NCBI RefSeq assembly: GCF_010894435.1
Contig: NZ_JAAIXZ010000007.1
Coordinates: 467,339 to 531,338 of the forward strand
DNA from: Pyxidicoccus trucidator
GTDB taxonomy: Bacteria; Myxococcota; Myxococcia; Myxococcales; Myxococcaceae
Length of the DNA: 64,000 nt
Reading direction: 5' to 3'
The notes under the pieces are model-generated. The model was not told the DNA's origin. It was given only the letters and a program-made list of their open reading frames with translations, and ran no database searches. Shown one piece after another: positions 47,901-54,766 of this stretch. Every line of letters begins with the position of its first letter. Within the stretch, counting starts at the first letter, position 1. A program made the translations under genes and the position numbers.

Positions 47901-48791
47901 TTGGAGTCGGTGCGCCCGGCGGCGGCGGCGAAGGGCATCCGGTTGCAGGCGGCCCTGGACTCCACGGGCCACGTCATGGGGGACTCGCACCGCCTGCAGC
48001 AGGTGGTGTGGAACCTGCTGGCCAACGCGGTGAAGTTCACCCCCCGGGGCGGGCGCGTCCAGGCCTTCGTGGAGCGGCGCGAGTCCGCGGTGGACATCAC
48101 CGTCGCGGACACGGGGATGGGCATCTCCGCTGAGTTCCTGCCCCACGTCTTCGAGCGCTTCCGCCAGGCCGACGGCGGCACCCGGCGGCAGTACGGGGGC
48201 CTGGGCCTGGGGCTGTCCATCGTCCGGCACCTCGTGGAGATGCATGGCGGCACCGTGACGGCGTCGAGCCGGGGCGAGGGGCAGGGGGCCACCTTCGTCG
48301 TGCGGCTGCCCCTGTCGGTGGCCCTGCGCGACGATGTGGCGCTGCTCACCGCGCCGCAGGTGCCCGAGCCGCGAGGGGGGCTCGCCTGTCCCCCGCGGCT
48401 CAACGGGCTGCGCGTGCTGCTGGTGGATGACGAGCCGGACACCCGCGAGTTCCTGCGCGCCCTGCTGGAGGGCTGCGACGCCCGGGTGACGGTGGTGGCC
48501 TCCGCGGACGAGGGGCTCGAGGCCCTGCGGCGCGAGCGGCCCGACGTGCTGGTGTCGGACATCGGCATGCCCGGCGAGGATGGCTATGGCTTCATCCGGA
48601 AGGTGCGCGCGCTGCCCGCCTCCCAGGGAGGCCGCACCCCGGCGGCGGCGCTGACGGCCTACGCACGGACGGAGGACCGCACGCGCGTATTGCTCGCCGG
48701 CTTCCAGGCCCACGTGCCCAAGCCGGTGGACCCCACGGAGCTGCTGGCGGTCCTCGTGTCCCTGTCCGGGTACGGCATGCAGGGGGAATGA
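44943..48791 (+). CDS. hybrid histidine kinase with two kinase cores and two receivers
   Basis: This 1282-residue soluble protein has, in order, a PAS-like domain (about 15-165), a GAF domain (about 180-330), and a first kinase core with phospho-acceptor His361 (SNVSHEFRTPLTLML) and its ATPase domain. A receiver with Asp684 (LTDVMMPGLDG) follows, then a PAS domain (about 765-885), a second kinase core with His912 (STVSHELRTPLTAML) and its ATPase domain, and a final receiver with Asp1206 (VSDIGMPGEDG). No membrane helix or HPt domain is present. It should be a cytoplasmic phosphorelay sensor. The ATG at 44943 was chosen where family similarity begins. Confidence 0.93.
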   Translation: MRQHTAAEAVLSGGGEMGALMRSTDWSKTALGPVEQWPQSLRTSVSTCLNSRFPLFVWWGPELVMLYNDAYMAILGSKHPRSLGTRGREVWPEIWHIVGPMLEGVLNRGEATWSENTLLFAMRRGFTEECYFTFSYSPIQDESGGIGGVFTAVYETTGQVLSERRLRMLQALPSRTSGAKTAEAACVLAAGVLEENLADLPFCRLYLLDEASGVARLAASTGPAPAATRSLEHVPGRGAAEDLEDEWSIREVLRTGRAARVEGLARRFGPLVPVGASAALESALVLPLVRPGKEAPAGVLVAGVSPHLALNERYLSFLELVAGQVATAIANVRALQEAEERAEALAELNRAKTAFFSNVSHEFRTPLTLMLGPVEDSLADTRHPLPPAQRERQLLVHRNGLRLMRLVNALLEFSRIEAGRMRSLYEPTDLAALTRDLASAFRSAAEKAGLRLVVDCPPLDAPVWVDRGMWETLVLNLLSNAFKFTLEGELRVTLRGHGDHVELAVRDTGVGIPEAELPRIFERFYRLEQTRGRSIEGSGIGLALVQELVRLHGGSVRVESAPGKGSTFTVSIPTGTAHLPKERLGTASPLPATHTGAAPFVQDALQWLGEASSAPEPTDAVALPGPLAPARELGRIVLADDNGDMRDYVARILAAAGWRVEPVRDGAEALDAARARVPDLVLTDVMMPGLDGFELLEALRKDPRTADVPIILLSARAGEEATVEGLKAGANDYLVKPFSARELLARVEGSIRTARALREQRRAEAERERFFQLAPDLFCIAGLDAYFRRVNPAFPQTLGWSEEELYARPFLSLVHPEDLPATLAEMEKLSQGQVTVRFENRYQCRNGDYKWLAWAAAPVVEEGFMYAAARDMTEARRAEAERERLLARERDARQEAEEANRLKDEFLSTVSHELRTPLTAMLGWVQLMRSGSLPPERRERALETVERNARAQGQLIEDLLDVSRILSGKMKLDVMPVEVSHVVEQALESVRPAAAAKGIRLQAALDSTGHVMGDSHRLQQVVWNLLANAVKFTPRGGRVQAFVERRESAVDITVADTGMGISAEFLPHVFERFRQADGGTRRQYGGLGLGLSIVRHLVEMHGGTVTASSRGEGQGATFVVRLPLSVALRDDVALLTAPQVPEPRGGLACPPRLNGLRVLLVDDEPDTREFLRALLEGCDARVTVVASADEGLEALRRERPDVLVSDIGMPGEDGYGFIRKVRALPASQGGRTPAAALTAYARTEDRTRVLLAGFQAHVPKPVDPTELLAVLVSLSGYGMQGE

Positions 48792-48995
48792 GGTGCCGGC
48801 CTCCGGGACCCATTCGCCAGTCTGCGGCGAGCTTCATTGCCGGGCCGCTCGCACTGGCCTTTCGAGCCGGTAACAGGCCGCGCGCATTTCCCCAGCAACG
48901 CTGAGCAATGATGACGGGCCCGACGCTGCTGCCGAGCTGGACGGGAGGCGTGTGTCCTCCATCCCCCGGCTTGGGGGCATTCACAGGAGCCGTGT

Positions 48996-50417
48996 ATGCG
49001 CGTGAGGCGAAGCCGGGCCGCTGTGTTGTTGGTGCCGCTGCTGCTGTTGCCGTGCGTCGCGTGGACGGAGGAAATCGCCGAGCCACCGGCCACTCCCGAG
49101 CCAGGGGAAGCGCCCGCGACGCAGACGCCGGCTGAAGCGCCTCCCGCACCGGAGCCGGAGCCGGCCGCGCCCGTCGCGATGCCCTCGCCGCGCAAGTGGC
49201 ACTCCCTGACGCGCCTGGAGGCGACGACGTGGGCGTTGCTGCCGCGTGCGGGCGTGGGCGCGGAGGAAGGGTTCGCTCAAATCGAGCCCACGTTCATCAT
49301 CGACGGGGGCCCGGAGTTTGGCGTCAACGTGGGGGCGCCCCTGCGGCTGCGGCTGTGGGGCGGCGGTGAGGGCAAGGGCGTCGTGCGGCGGGAGGACTGG
49401 GACAGCCTCTCCGACTGGGGACAGCTCGTGCGCGGCCTCAAGCTGGGCTCGGAGCACTCGCCGCTGGCCGTGTGGTTCGGCGCGCTGGAGAACTACACCC
49501 TCCTGTCCGGCCATCTCGTGCGGCGCTACTCCAACCGCACCCATCCCGACTACCACCCGGCAGGAGGCATCCTCACCGGCACGGCGGGGCCGCTCTATAC
49601 ACATGCCTTCGCCTCGGACGTGCTGGGCGCGCGTCTCATGGGCGCCGAGTTCGCCCTGGACATGCAGCACGTCCTCTTCGGCAAGCCGCGAGAGCCGGGC
49701 CGCTACACGCTGGCGCTGTCCGCCGTGCATGACTGGGGCCGGGCAGGCGGACGCGCGCCCTCGGTGACGCTGGCGCACCTGGACGCGACGGCCGTGGTGA
49801 GGGTGCGTCCGACGCATGAGGCGCACGTGATTGCTGGCTGGGGTGGAAGGCCCGGGGAGGGTGGCGCATGGGGCGCGGTCGTGGGCGTCGGCCTCGATGC
49901 ACTGACGTCCACGCTGGACCTGAAGGTGCGTCTGGAAGCGAGGCGGCAGCACGGCGGCTTCCGGCAGGGATTCTTCGGCCCGGACTACGAGCTGGCGCGC
50001 TTCCGGGCGGCGGGCCCTGACGGCGGGGCGCTGGCGGAAGCTCCGTTCCCCTCTGGCTACTCCGTCCATGGCGAGCTGAAGGTGGGCTGGGATGCCGTCA
50101 GCTACGGAGGGCTGCAACGGCACCTGGTGCTGACAGTGGGCGCGGAAGCCTTCTCCTGGGGGCGCTTCGACGTGGACGGGCGCGTCGCGGTGCAGCTCTT
50201 GGAGCGCAGCCTTGAAGTCGCGGTGAAGGGGCTGGGCGTGGGCATGGGGCAGCCTGGAGCGCGCTACCTCGGCGCGGCGGAAGTACGGTGGCGATTCCTC
50301 AAGGGGAAGCTCTACGCGGTGGGCACGGGAGGGACGCTGCTGTTCCCGGAAGCAGATGGCACGCCGCGGCCGGGGGCCTTCGCTTCGGTGGGCCTGGGGG
50401 TGGACCATGCGCGCTGA
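48996..50417 (+). CDS. outer-membrane beta-barrel-like protein, first gene of a toxin cassette
   Basis: This 473-residue protein has a signal peptide (AAVLLVPLLLLPCVAW). A Pro/Glu/Ala-rich linker is followed by alternating strands ending in aromatic residues, typical of an outer-membrane barrel (EFGVNVGAPLRLRLWGG, LVLTVGAEAFSWGRF, GAFASVGLGVDHAR at the end). No specific family is recognised. Its last 11 bases overlap the start of the toxin-like lipoprotein gene, so the two are made together. In Sit loci a gene upstream of the toxin (sitB) potentiates it; this could be a functional counterpart, by position only. Confidence 0.75.
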   Translation: MRVRRSRAAVLLVPLLLLPCVAWTEEIAEPPATPEPGEAPATQTPAEAPPAPEPEPAAPVAMPSPRKWHSLTRLEATTWALLPRAGVGAEEGFAQIEPTFIIDGGPEFGVNVGAPLRLRLWGGGEGKGVVRREDWDSLSDWGQLVRGLKLGSEHSPLAVWFGALENYTLLSGHLVRRYSNRTHPDYHPAGGILTGTAGPLYTHAFASDVLGARLMGAEFALDMQHVLFGKPREPGRYTLALSAVHDWGRAGGRAPSVTLAHLDATAVVRVRPTHEAHVIAGWGGRPGEGGAWGAVVGVGLDALTSTLDLKVRLEARRQHGGFRQGFFGPDYELARFRAAGPDGGALAEAPFPSGYSVHGELKVGWDAVSYGGLQRHLVLTVGAEAFSWGRFDVDGRVAVQLLERSLEVAVKGLGVGMGQPGARYLGAAEVRWRFLKGKLYAVGTGGTLLFPEADGTPRPGAFASVGLGVDHAR

Positions 50418-51936
50418 CGCCCTGCTGCTGTGCGTGGCCGTGCTCGCCACCGGCTGCGCGTCGTTGCCGCGAGCACCCAACCGACGCGGAGGCCTGAGCG
50501 ACATGCCGCTCGGTGCCACGAGCCCCACGTTGACGCAACGGCCGAGCGAGGAGCGTCCGCGCGCCCGGGTTTCCCCTTCGCGGGTCGTGGCGGAGCCTGA
50601 AGTGCTGGAGCGGCGGCTGCACCGGCGTGTGGAGCCACGGGACGATGCAATGGGGGCGGCCTCTGGCGGCGTAGCGGGCGCCGCTGCCGCGAGCACCTCC
50701 CAGGTACGGCAAGCCGTGCTCGGAGCGGTGGATGACGTGAAGGGCTCCACGGACAATGTCGCCAGCGCACTCTCGAAGCTGGCCAGCCGTCCCCCCACGA
50801 GCCTGGGCAACCTGGGCCTGACCGGAGTCAATGGCGTGTTCACCCGCAGCCTCGACCATGGCTCCAACCAGCTGACCTGGCTTCGCGGCGCGCTGGGGAG
50901 CACGACGGCGCTGGTCGCTGCTGCCGGGGAAGTCTCGGACTCGGACATGGAGCTGGGCATCCTCCGCATGACGGGCCCTCGCCTCCAGGGCGCCCTGTTC
51001 GGCGCCATGCTGTTGTCCGCATGGCTCGACTTCCTCACCCTGGCCGATGTCGTGCTCCGCGAATGCCCCGCCTACAGCGTCGAGAGGCTGTTTGTGGACA
51101 TGCGCCGCGTGCAGGGACTGATGGAGCCCACCCTGGCGGCGCTCGCGTCAGGAGACTCCGAGCAGGTCGAGGCCGCGGCCCTGGCCATGCCCCAGTTGAT
51201 GGGGCAGCTCTCCGGCGAGTTCGGCTCCATCCGCGACGGCGCACGCAGGTCCATGGAGAACTTCGGGAAGACCCTGGCGGTGATGCAGTTCGTGGACATG
51301 CTCACCATGGTTTCGGCGCTGAAGATGTCGCTGCCCCGCTTGCCGCCCGCCGCTCCCGCGACACTCGGCGTGGGCCTCGTCATGGGCTCGGGCGGAGTCA
51401 TGGCGGGCTCACGGATTGTGGTCTCCGCCGAGTGGGTGGAGAGGATTCGGCGGCTCGTTCAGGCGGGCGTCATCTCGATTCCGGTCGCCAGCGCTGCTGT
51501 CCGCATCCACGGCGGGCAGGTGATGATGGCGCAGGCGCAGGGAGACTTGCCGCGGGGCGTACGCGAGGCGCTGGGGGACAGTCCGGAGGTGCGCGGCATG
51601 AAGGTGACGGGGCGCGCCGGGGCGGGCATGTCCGAAGCTCCGAAGCACCACGTCCTGCCGAAAGAGCACCGGGAGTGGTTCGAGCAGCGAGGCTTCAAGG
51701 GCGACATGGACATCGACAAGTTCTGCGTCCGGCTGGAGAGGGCGCACCACGAGGCGATTCACGGCGGTGGGAACTGGAAGCTGGGGCGCATGTGGCCCGG
51801 CGAATGGAACCGGATGCTCATGGAGGTGTTGTCCAAGGCCGAGACGAAAGCCGGCCGAATGTTGACGCGCAATGAGGTCCTGGACATCGTCGCGGTGAAC
51901 CTGAAGCGCTACTACATCCCGATGAACTTTGTCTGA
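50407..51936 (+). CDS. SitA-like polymorphic toxin lipoprotein (DUF2380/TIGR02269-like)
   Basis: This 509-residue lipoprotein has the lipobox LATGC (Cys17) followed by Ala-Ser, consistent with outer-membrane sorting. A long Ala/Leu-rich helical middle has hydrophobic stretches (GALFGAMLLSAWLDFLTLAD, TLGVGLVMGSGGVMAGSRIV). The C-terminal 100 residues carry paired histidines: KHHVLPKEH (His414-415) and RAHHEAIH (His447-448, His452), then GNWKLGRMWPGEWNRM. This matches the end of the Myxococcus paralogous lipoproteins TIGR02269/DUF2380, which I recall being classed with Sit toxins, and it looks like an HNH/His-Me-type nuclease core. A putative immunity gene follows 11 bases later. Confidence 0.8.
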   Translation: MRADALLLCVAVLATGCASLPRAPNRRGGLSDMPLGATSPTLTQRPSEERPRARVSPSRVVAEPEVLERRLHRRVEPRDDAMGAASGGVAGAAAASTSQVRQAVLGAVDDVKGSTDNVASALSKLASRPPTSLGNLGLTGVNGVFTRSLDHGSNQLTWLRGALGSTTALVAAAGEVSDSDMELGILRMTGPRLQGALFGAMLLSAWLDFLTLADVVLRECPAYSVERLFVDMRRVQGLMEPTLAALASGDSEQVEAAALAMPQLMGQLSGEFGSIRDGARRSMENFGKTLAVMQFVDMLTMVSALKMSLPRLPPAAPATLGVGLVMGSGGVMAGSRIVVSAEWVERIRRLVQAGVISIPVASAAVRIHGGQVMMAQAQGDLPRGVREALGDSPEVRGMKVTGRAGAGMSEAPKHHVLPKEHREWFEQRGFKGDMDIDKFCVRLERAHHEAIHGGGNWKLGRMWPGEWNRMLMEVLSKAETKAGRMLTRNEVLDIVAVNLKRYYIPMNFV

Positions 51937-51947
51937 GGGAGAAGCCG

Positions 51948-52418
51948 ATGACCGCCAGTCATCCTTGGGACGGCAACTGGAAGGCGCGCCTGTATGAGCG
52001 GGTCCGCGACCGTGGCTATGACTGCCTGACCGCCTTTGCTGAGGCACGCCCTACCGCCTCGCTGGTGGAACTTGCTGAGGAGCTAGGCGAGGGCGAGGTC
52101 GCCGGAGTGCAGGTGTTCAGCGGACTGGTTGCCGAGGCGGAGCGGAGCAATCAGCTCACGCGCTTGGTTCGCGGACAGCTCGTGCGTGAACTGGCTGAGA
52201 GCCTCCCCAATGGCTGGCCGGCCGTGCTGGACGACGCCAACCGTTTCAAGGTCGCCAAGGCACTCGGCCTATGGTTCGGCTACACCCCCGAAACACATAA
52301 GGAGCGTGTTGACCGGGCTGGCGACGCGCTTCTTGCCAATCCGCCTCCGCCCGGCTGGCGCCCGCTTGGCCCCGACGACGAGCTGCTCCGGACGCTCCTC
52401 CCCGACGAAGAAGCCTGA
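51948..52418 (+). CDS. probable immunity protein for the upstream toxin
   Basis: This is a 156-residue soluble acidic helical protein without signal peptide (VRDRGYDCLTAFAEARP, DANRFKVAKALGLWFGYTPE). It starts 11 bases after the toxin stop, where SitI-type immunity genes sit. It contains a single Cys, so it is not the double-CXXCG immunity type I recall beside TIGR02269 lipoproteins. Codon use is less biased to G/C at third positions than in neighbours, suggesting recent acquisition. No family is recognised. Immunity is inferred from position and size. Confidence 0.7.
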   Translation: MTASHPWDGNWKARLYERVRDRGYDCLTAFAEARPTASLVELAEELGEGEVAGVQVFSGLVAEAERSNQLTRLVRGQLVRELAESLPNGWPAVLDDANRFKVAKALGLWFGYTPETHKERVDRAGDALLANPPPPGWRPLGPDDELLRTLLPDEEA

Positions 52419-52605
52419 CCGGCAACGGAAGTTCTTCGTCTGGCTGGATTCAGGCCGTCGCAGCGTGATTCCAGGAAACGAGGCGTCAGATTGACACTCT
52501 GGGAGGCCGGGGGCGCGCGACCCATCGCCCCTGGTAACCTCCCAGCCCCCGGCGGCACCTGCCCCCGGACGCGGCTGGTGCATACTGGCCCCGGAGGTGC
52601 GCGCA

Positions 52606-53577
52606 ATGGCGGTACACACGGCGCTGCCACCCGAGGCCTTCGCTCGGGTCGCGGAGGCGTACGGACTGGGAGCGGTGCGGGAGGTGGTGCCCATTCCCCA
52701 GGGGTCCATCAACACCAACCACCGGCTGGAGACGGAGGGCGGGCGCTACTTCATGCGCCACACCACCGTGCGCTCCTCCGACGACTTGCGCTTCGAGTCC
52801 GCGCTGCTGGCGCACCTGGCCGAGTTCCACTTCCCCGGGCCCGTGCTGCTGACGCCGCGAAACGGCGCCCCCTTCCTGGAGCTGGAGGGCGGTCGCGTCA
52901 GCGTCTTCCGCTGGCTGCCGGGCGAGGAATTGCGCCACCCGCACCTCACCTCCGACCACCTGGAGGCGCTGGGGACGGAGCTGGGGAAGATGCACCGGGA
53001 CACGCAGTCCTTCTCCGGCTCGCGCGACAACCCCTACGGCCCGGGCACGGTGCACGGGTGGATTGTCGGCCTGACGGGGCACCCGGACGCGGAGCTGGCC
53101 CGCGTGGCGGCCGAGCTGGAGCGCTACCTGGGCAAGGCGGAGGTGGTGCGGCAGGGGCTGGAGCCCCGCGGCGTCATCCACGCGGACCTCTTCATGGACA
53201 ACGTGAAGTGGCTCGGCGAGCGCGTGGGCGCCTTCTTCGACTTCGAGATGGCGTGCCGCGAGGCGTACGGCCTGGACGTGGCGATTACGCTCAACGCCTG
53301 GTGCTTCGACGGCGGCCAGTACCTGCCGGAGCTGTGCCGTGCCTTCATACGCGGCTACCAGGACGTGCGGCCCCTGTCGGCCGTGGAGCGGGGCAACCTC
53401 TTCGGCCACGCGCTCTACGGGGCGGTGCGCTTCACCGCCAGCCGCATCCGCGACTACCACCTGTCGCCGCTGCCGCCGGACAAGCTCACGCGCAAGGACT
53501 ACCGCACGTACCTCAACCGGGCCCGCACGCTGGCGGCCATGGGGCCCGAGGGACTGGTGGGGCTGCTGGGGCTGTGA
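52606..53577 (+). CDS. thrB: homoserine kinase type II (ThrB-like)
   Basis: This is a 323-residue aminoglycoside-phosphotransferase-fold enzyme. The glycine-rich opening is PIPQGSINTNHRLETEGGRY. The catalytic loop GVIHADLFMDNV is followed by the metal-binding FFDFEMA. The later CFDGG and GYQDVRPLS segments are typical of ThrB type II, which phosphorylates homoserine on the threonine pathway. The ATG at 52606 is favoured over the GTG at 52597 because GGAGG lies 8 bases before it. The gene stands alone; other phosphotransferases of this fold cannot be fully excluded. Confidence 0.82.
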   Translation: MAVHTALPPEAFARVAEAYGLGAVREVVPIPQGSINTNHRLETEGGRYFMRHTTVRSSDDLRFESALLAHLAEFHFPGPVLLTPRNGAPFLELEGGRVSVFRWLPGEELRHPHLTSDHLEALGTELGKMHRDTQSFSGSRDNPYGPGTVHGWIVGLTGHPDAELARVAAELERYLGKAEVVRQGLEPRGVIHADLFMDNVKWLGERVGAFFDFEMACREAYGLDVAITLNAWCFDGGQYLPELCRAFIRGYQDVRPLSAVERGNLFGHALYGAVRFTASRIRDYHLSPLPPDKLTRKDYRTYLNRARTLAAMGPEGLVGLLGL

Positions 53578-53585
53578 GGCCCCAA

Positions 53586-53609
53586 GGCCCCGGAGTCGCT
53601 TCCGGGGCC
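53586..53609. terminator. bidirectional hairpin between thrB and the small lipoprotein gene
   Basis: This perfect 9-bp stem (GGCCCCGGA / TCCGGGGCC) with a 6-base loop lies in the 41-base space between two convergent genes. It is likely a shared terminator. Confidence 0.7.
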
Positions 53610-53618
53610 CGTGCCGTC

Positions 53619-54086
53619 TCAGATGCCGGAGGCAATCTTCCACCCGCCGTCTTCGCGGCGGAAGACCATCTGCTCCAGCTCGGACTCGCGCTGGGGCCGG
53701 GGGCTGAGGCCCGGCATCCGCCAGCTCGCCTTCCAGTAGTAGACGGCGGCGGCGACGTTCTCACCCACCTGAACGCGGCGCACGTCCAGCTCCACCTTGG
53801 GCGACTGGAGCTGCTTGAAGAGGTTCTCCAGGTAGGGGCCGAGGTTGGCGGCGGTGAGGTCGTCCTCGAGCTCGGCCGGGGTGCCCGCGTCCTCACGGAA
53901 GTCCTTGGTGACCAGCGCCTGGATGGCGGCGGCATCACGGGCCTCCAACGCGGCGCGGTACTGCTCCATGACCTGGAGGATGGCGCGCGTGTCCGTGGTG
54001 TCGGCGATTTCGGTGCCGGGGATGCGCTTCGGGGCGCAGGCGACCAGGAGGGACAGGACGCTGAGGGCGAGGAAGCGTTTGAGCAT
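53619..54086 (-). CDS. small lipoprotein with NTF2/SnoaL-like fold
   Basis: This is a 155-residue lipoprotein (LSLLVAC lipobox, Cys17). The mature part reads ILQVMEQYRAALEARDAAAI and later VAAAVYYWKASWRM and VFRREDGGWKIASG. This is the pattern of DUF4440/SnoaL-type NTF2-like domains. No catalytic role can be assigned. It lies downstream of the DUF2505 gene on the same strand, with a GC-rich hairpin between them. Confidence 0.82.
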   Translation of the reverse strand: MLKRFLALSVLSLLVACAPKRIPGTEIADTTDTRAILQVMEQYRAALEARDAAAIQALVTKDFREDAGTPAELEDDLTAANLGPYLENLFKQLQSPKVELDVRRVQVGENVAAAVYYWKASWRMPGLSPRPQRESELEQMVFRREDGGWKIASGI

Positions 54087-54133
54087 GGCGGGGCCTTACG
54101 AGGACAACCGAGAAGAAGTCAACCCATTCCCCA

Positions 54134-54163
54134 GGCCCCGCCCGGCCGGCCGGGGCGGGGGCC
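54134..54163 (-). terminator. GC-rich imperfect hairpin after the DUF2505 gene
   Basis: The sequence GGCCCCGCCCGGCC is followed by a near-complementary arm ending GGGGCGGGGGCC, just beyond the stop at 54174. It is likely a terminator or processing hairpin. Confidence 0.45.
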
Positions 54164-54173
54164 GCCCAGGAGG

Positions 54174-54701
54174 TCAGCCCTTGCGGATGACCTCGGCGAT
54201 GAACCGGTTGAGCACCGGCACCTCGTTGTCGAGAATCTTCAGGCCCTCGCTCTGGATGATCTTCTCGCCAATCATGGCCAGCGGCTTCATGAGGAAGGGC
54301 AGCTTGAGGGTGATTTCGCCGTCCAGCGAGCGCTCCGTCTGGCCGCCGCCCACGTCGCGCAGGGACAGCTTGCCGGTGTTGACCAGCATCTTGGAGATGG
54401 TGTTCGACGTGGGCACGTTGGTGAAGGACAGCTCCTTGCGGCGCTTGTCGTACGTGGACGTCTCGATGAAGGCGAAGTACTCGGGCGGCACCTGCTTGGG
54501 GCCGATGCTCTGGATGACGGGCTTGGGGCGGTAGCGCACCTTGCGGCGCACGAGGTCGCCCTCGGTCTTCACCTCCAGCGGCTGTAGCTCCAGCAGGACG
54601 CCGTGGTGCTTCAGGAGGAACTCGAAGTACCGCTCGTCGAGGAGCGCGCGCTCCACCTCGTCCACCGTCCCCTGGATTCGCTGCCTCGTCTCGAACCGCA
54701 T
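54174..54701 (-). CDS. DUF2505-family (SRPBCC-fold) protein
   Basis: This is a 175-residue cytoplasmic protein. FETRQRIQGTVDEVERALLD, a central beta region (GDLVRRKVRYRPKP) and a long C-terminal helix (MIGEKIIQSEGLKILDNEVP) match DUF2505, part of the START/polyketide-cyclase fold that binds hydrophobic ligands. The function is unknown. It appears monocistronic. Confidence 0.82.
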   Translation of the reverse strand: MRFETRQRIQGTVDEVERALLDERYFEFLLKHHGVLLELQPLEVKTEGDLVRRKVRYRPKPVIQSIGPKQVPPEYFAFIETSTYDKRRKELSFTNVPTSNTISKMLVNTGKLSLRDVGGGQTERSLDGEITLKLPFLMKPLAMIGEKIIQSEGLKILDNEVPVLNRFIAEVIRKG

Positions 54702-54766
54702 CCGCTTCCTCCTTGGCTGAGCTGGTACGTCGCCGTTGTCGGGTTCCTGCCTAGCGGAAACCCCGG

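Noticed and set aside
45699-48713. 1004-residue minus-strand frame opposite the hybrid kinase
   Set aside because: It is the complement of well-matched kinase and receiver domains and has no recognisable motifs of its own.
52419-52605. Possible mobile-element end or leftover gene behind the immunity candidate
   Set aside because: No inverted repeat, target-site duplication or protein-like frame could be supported in these 187 bases.
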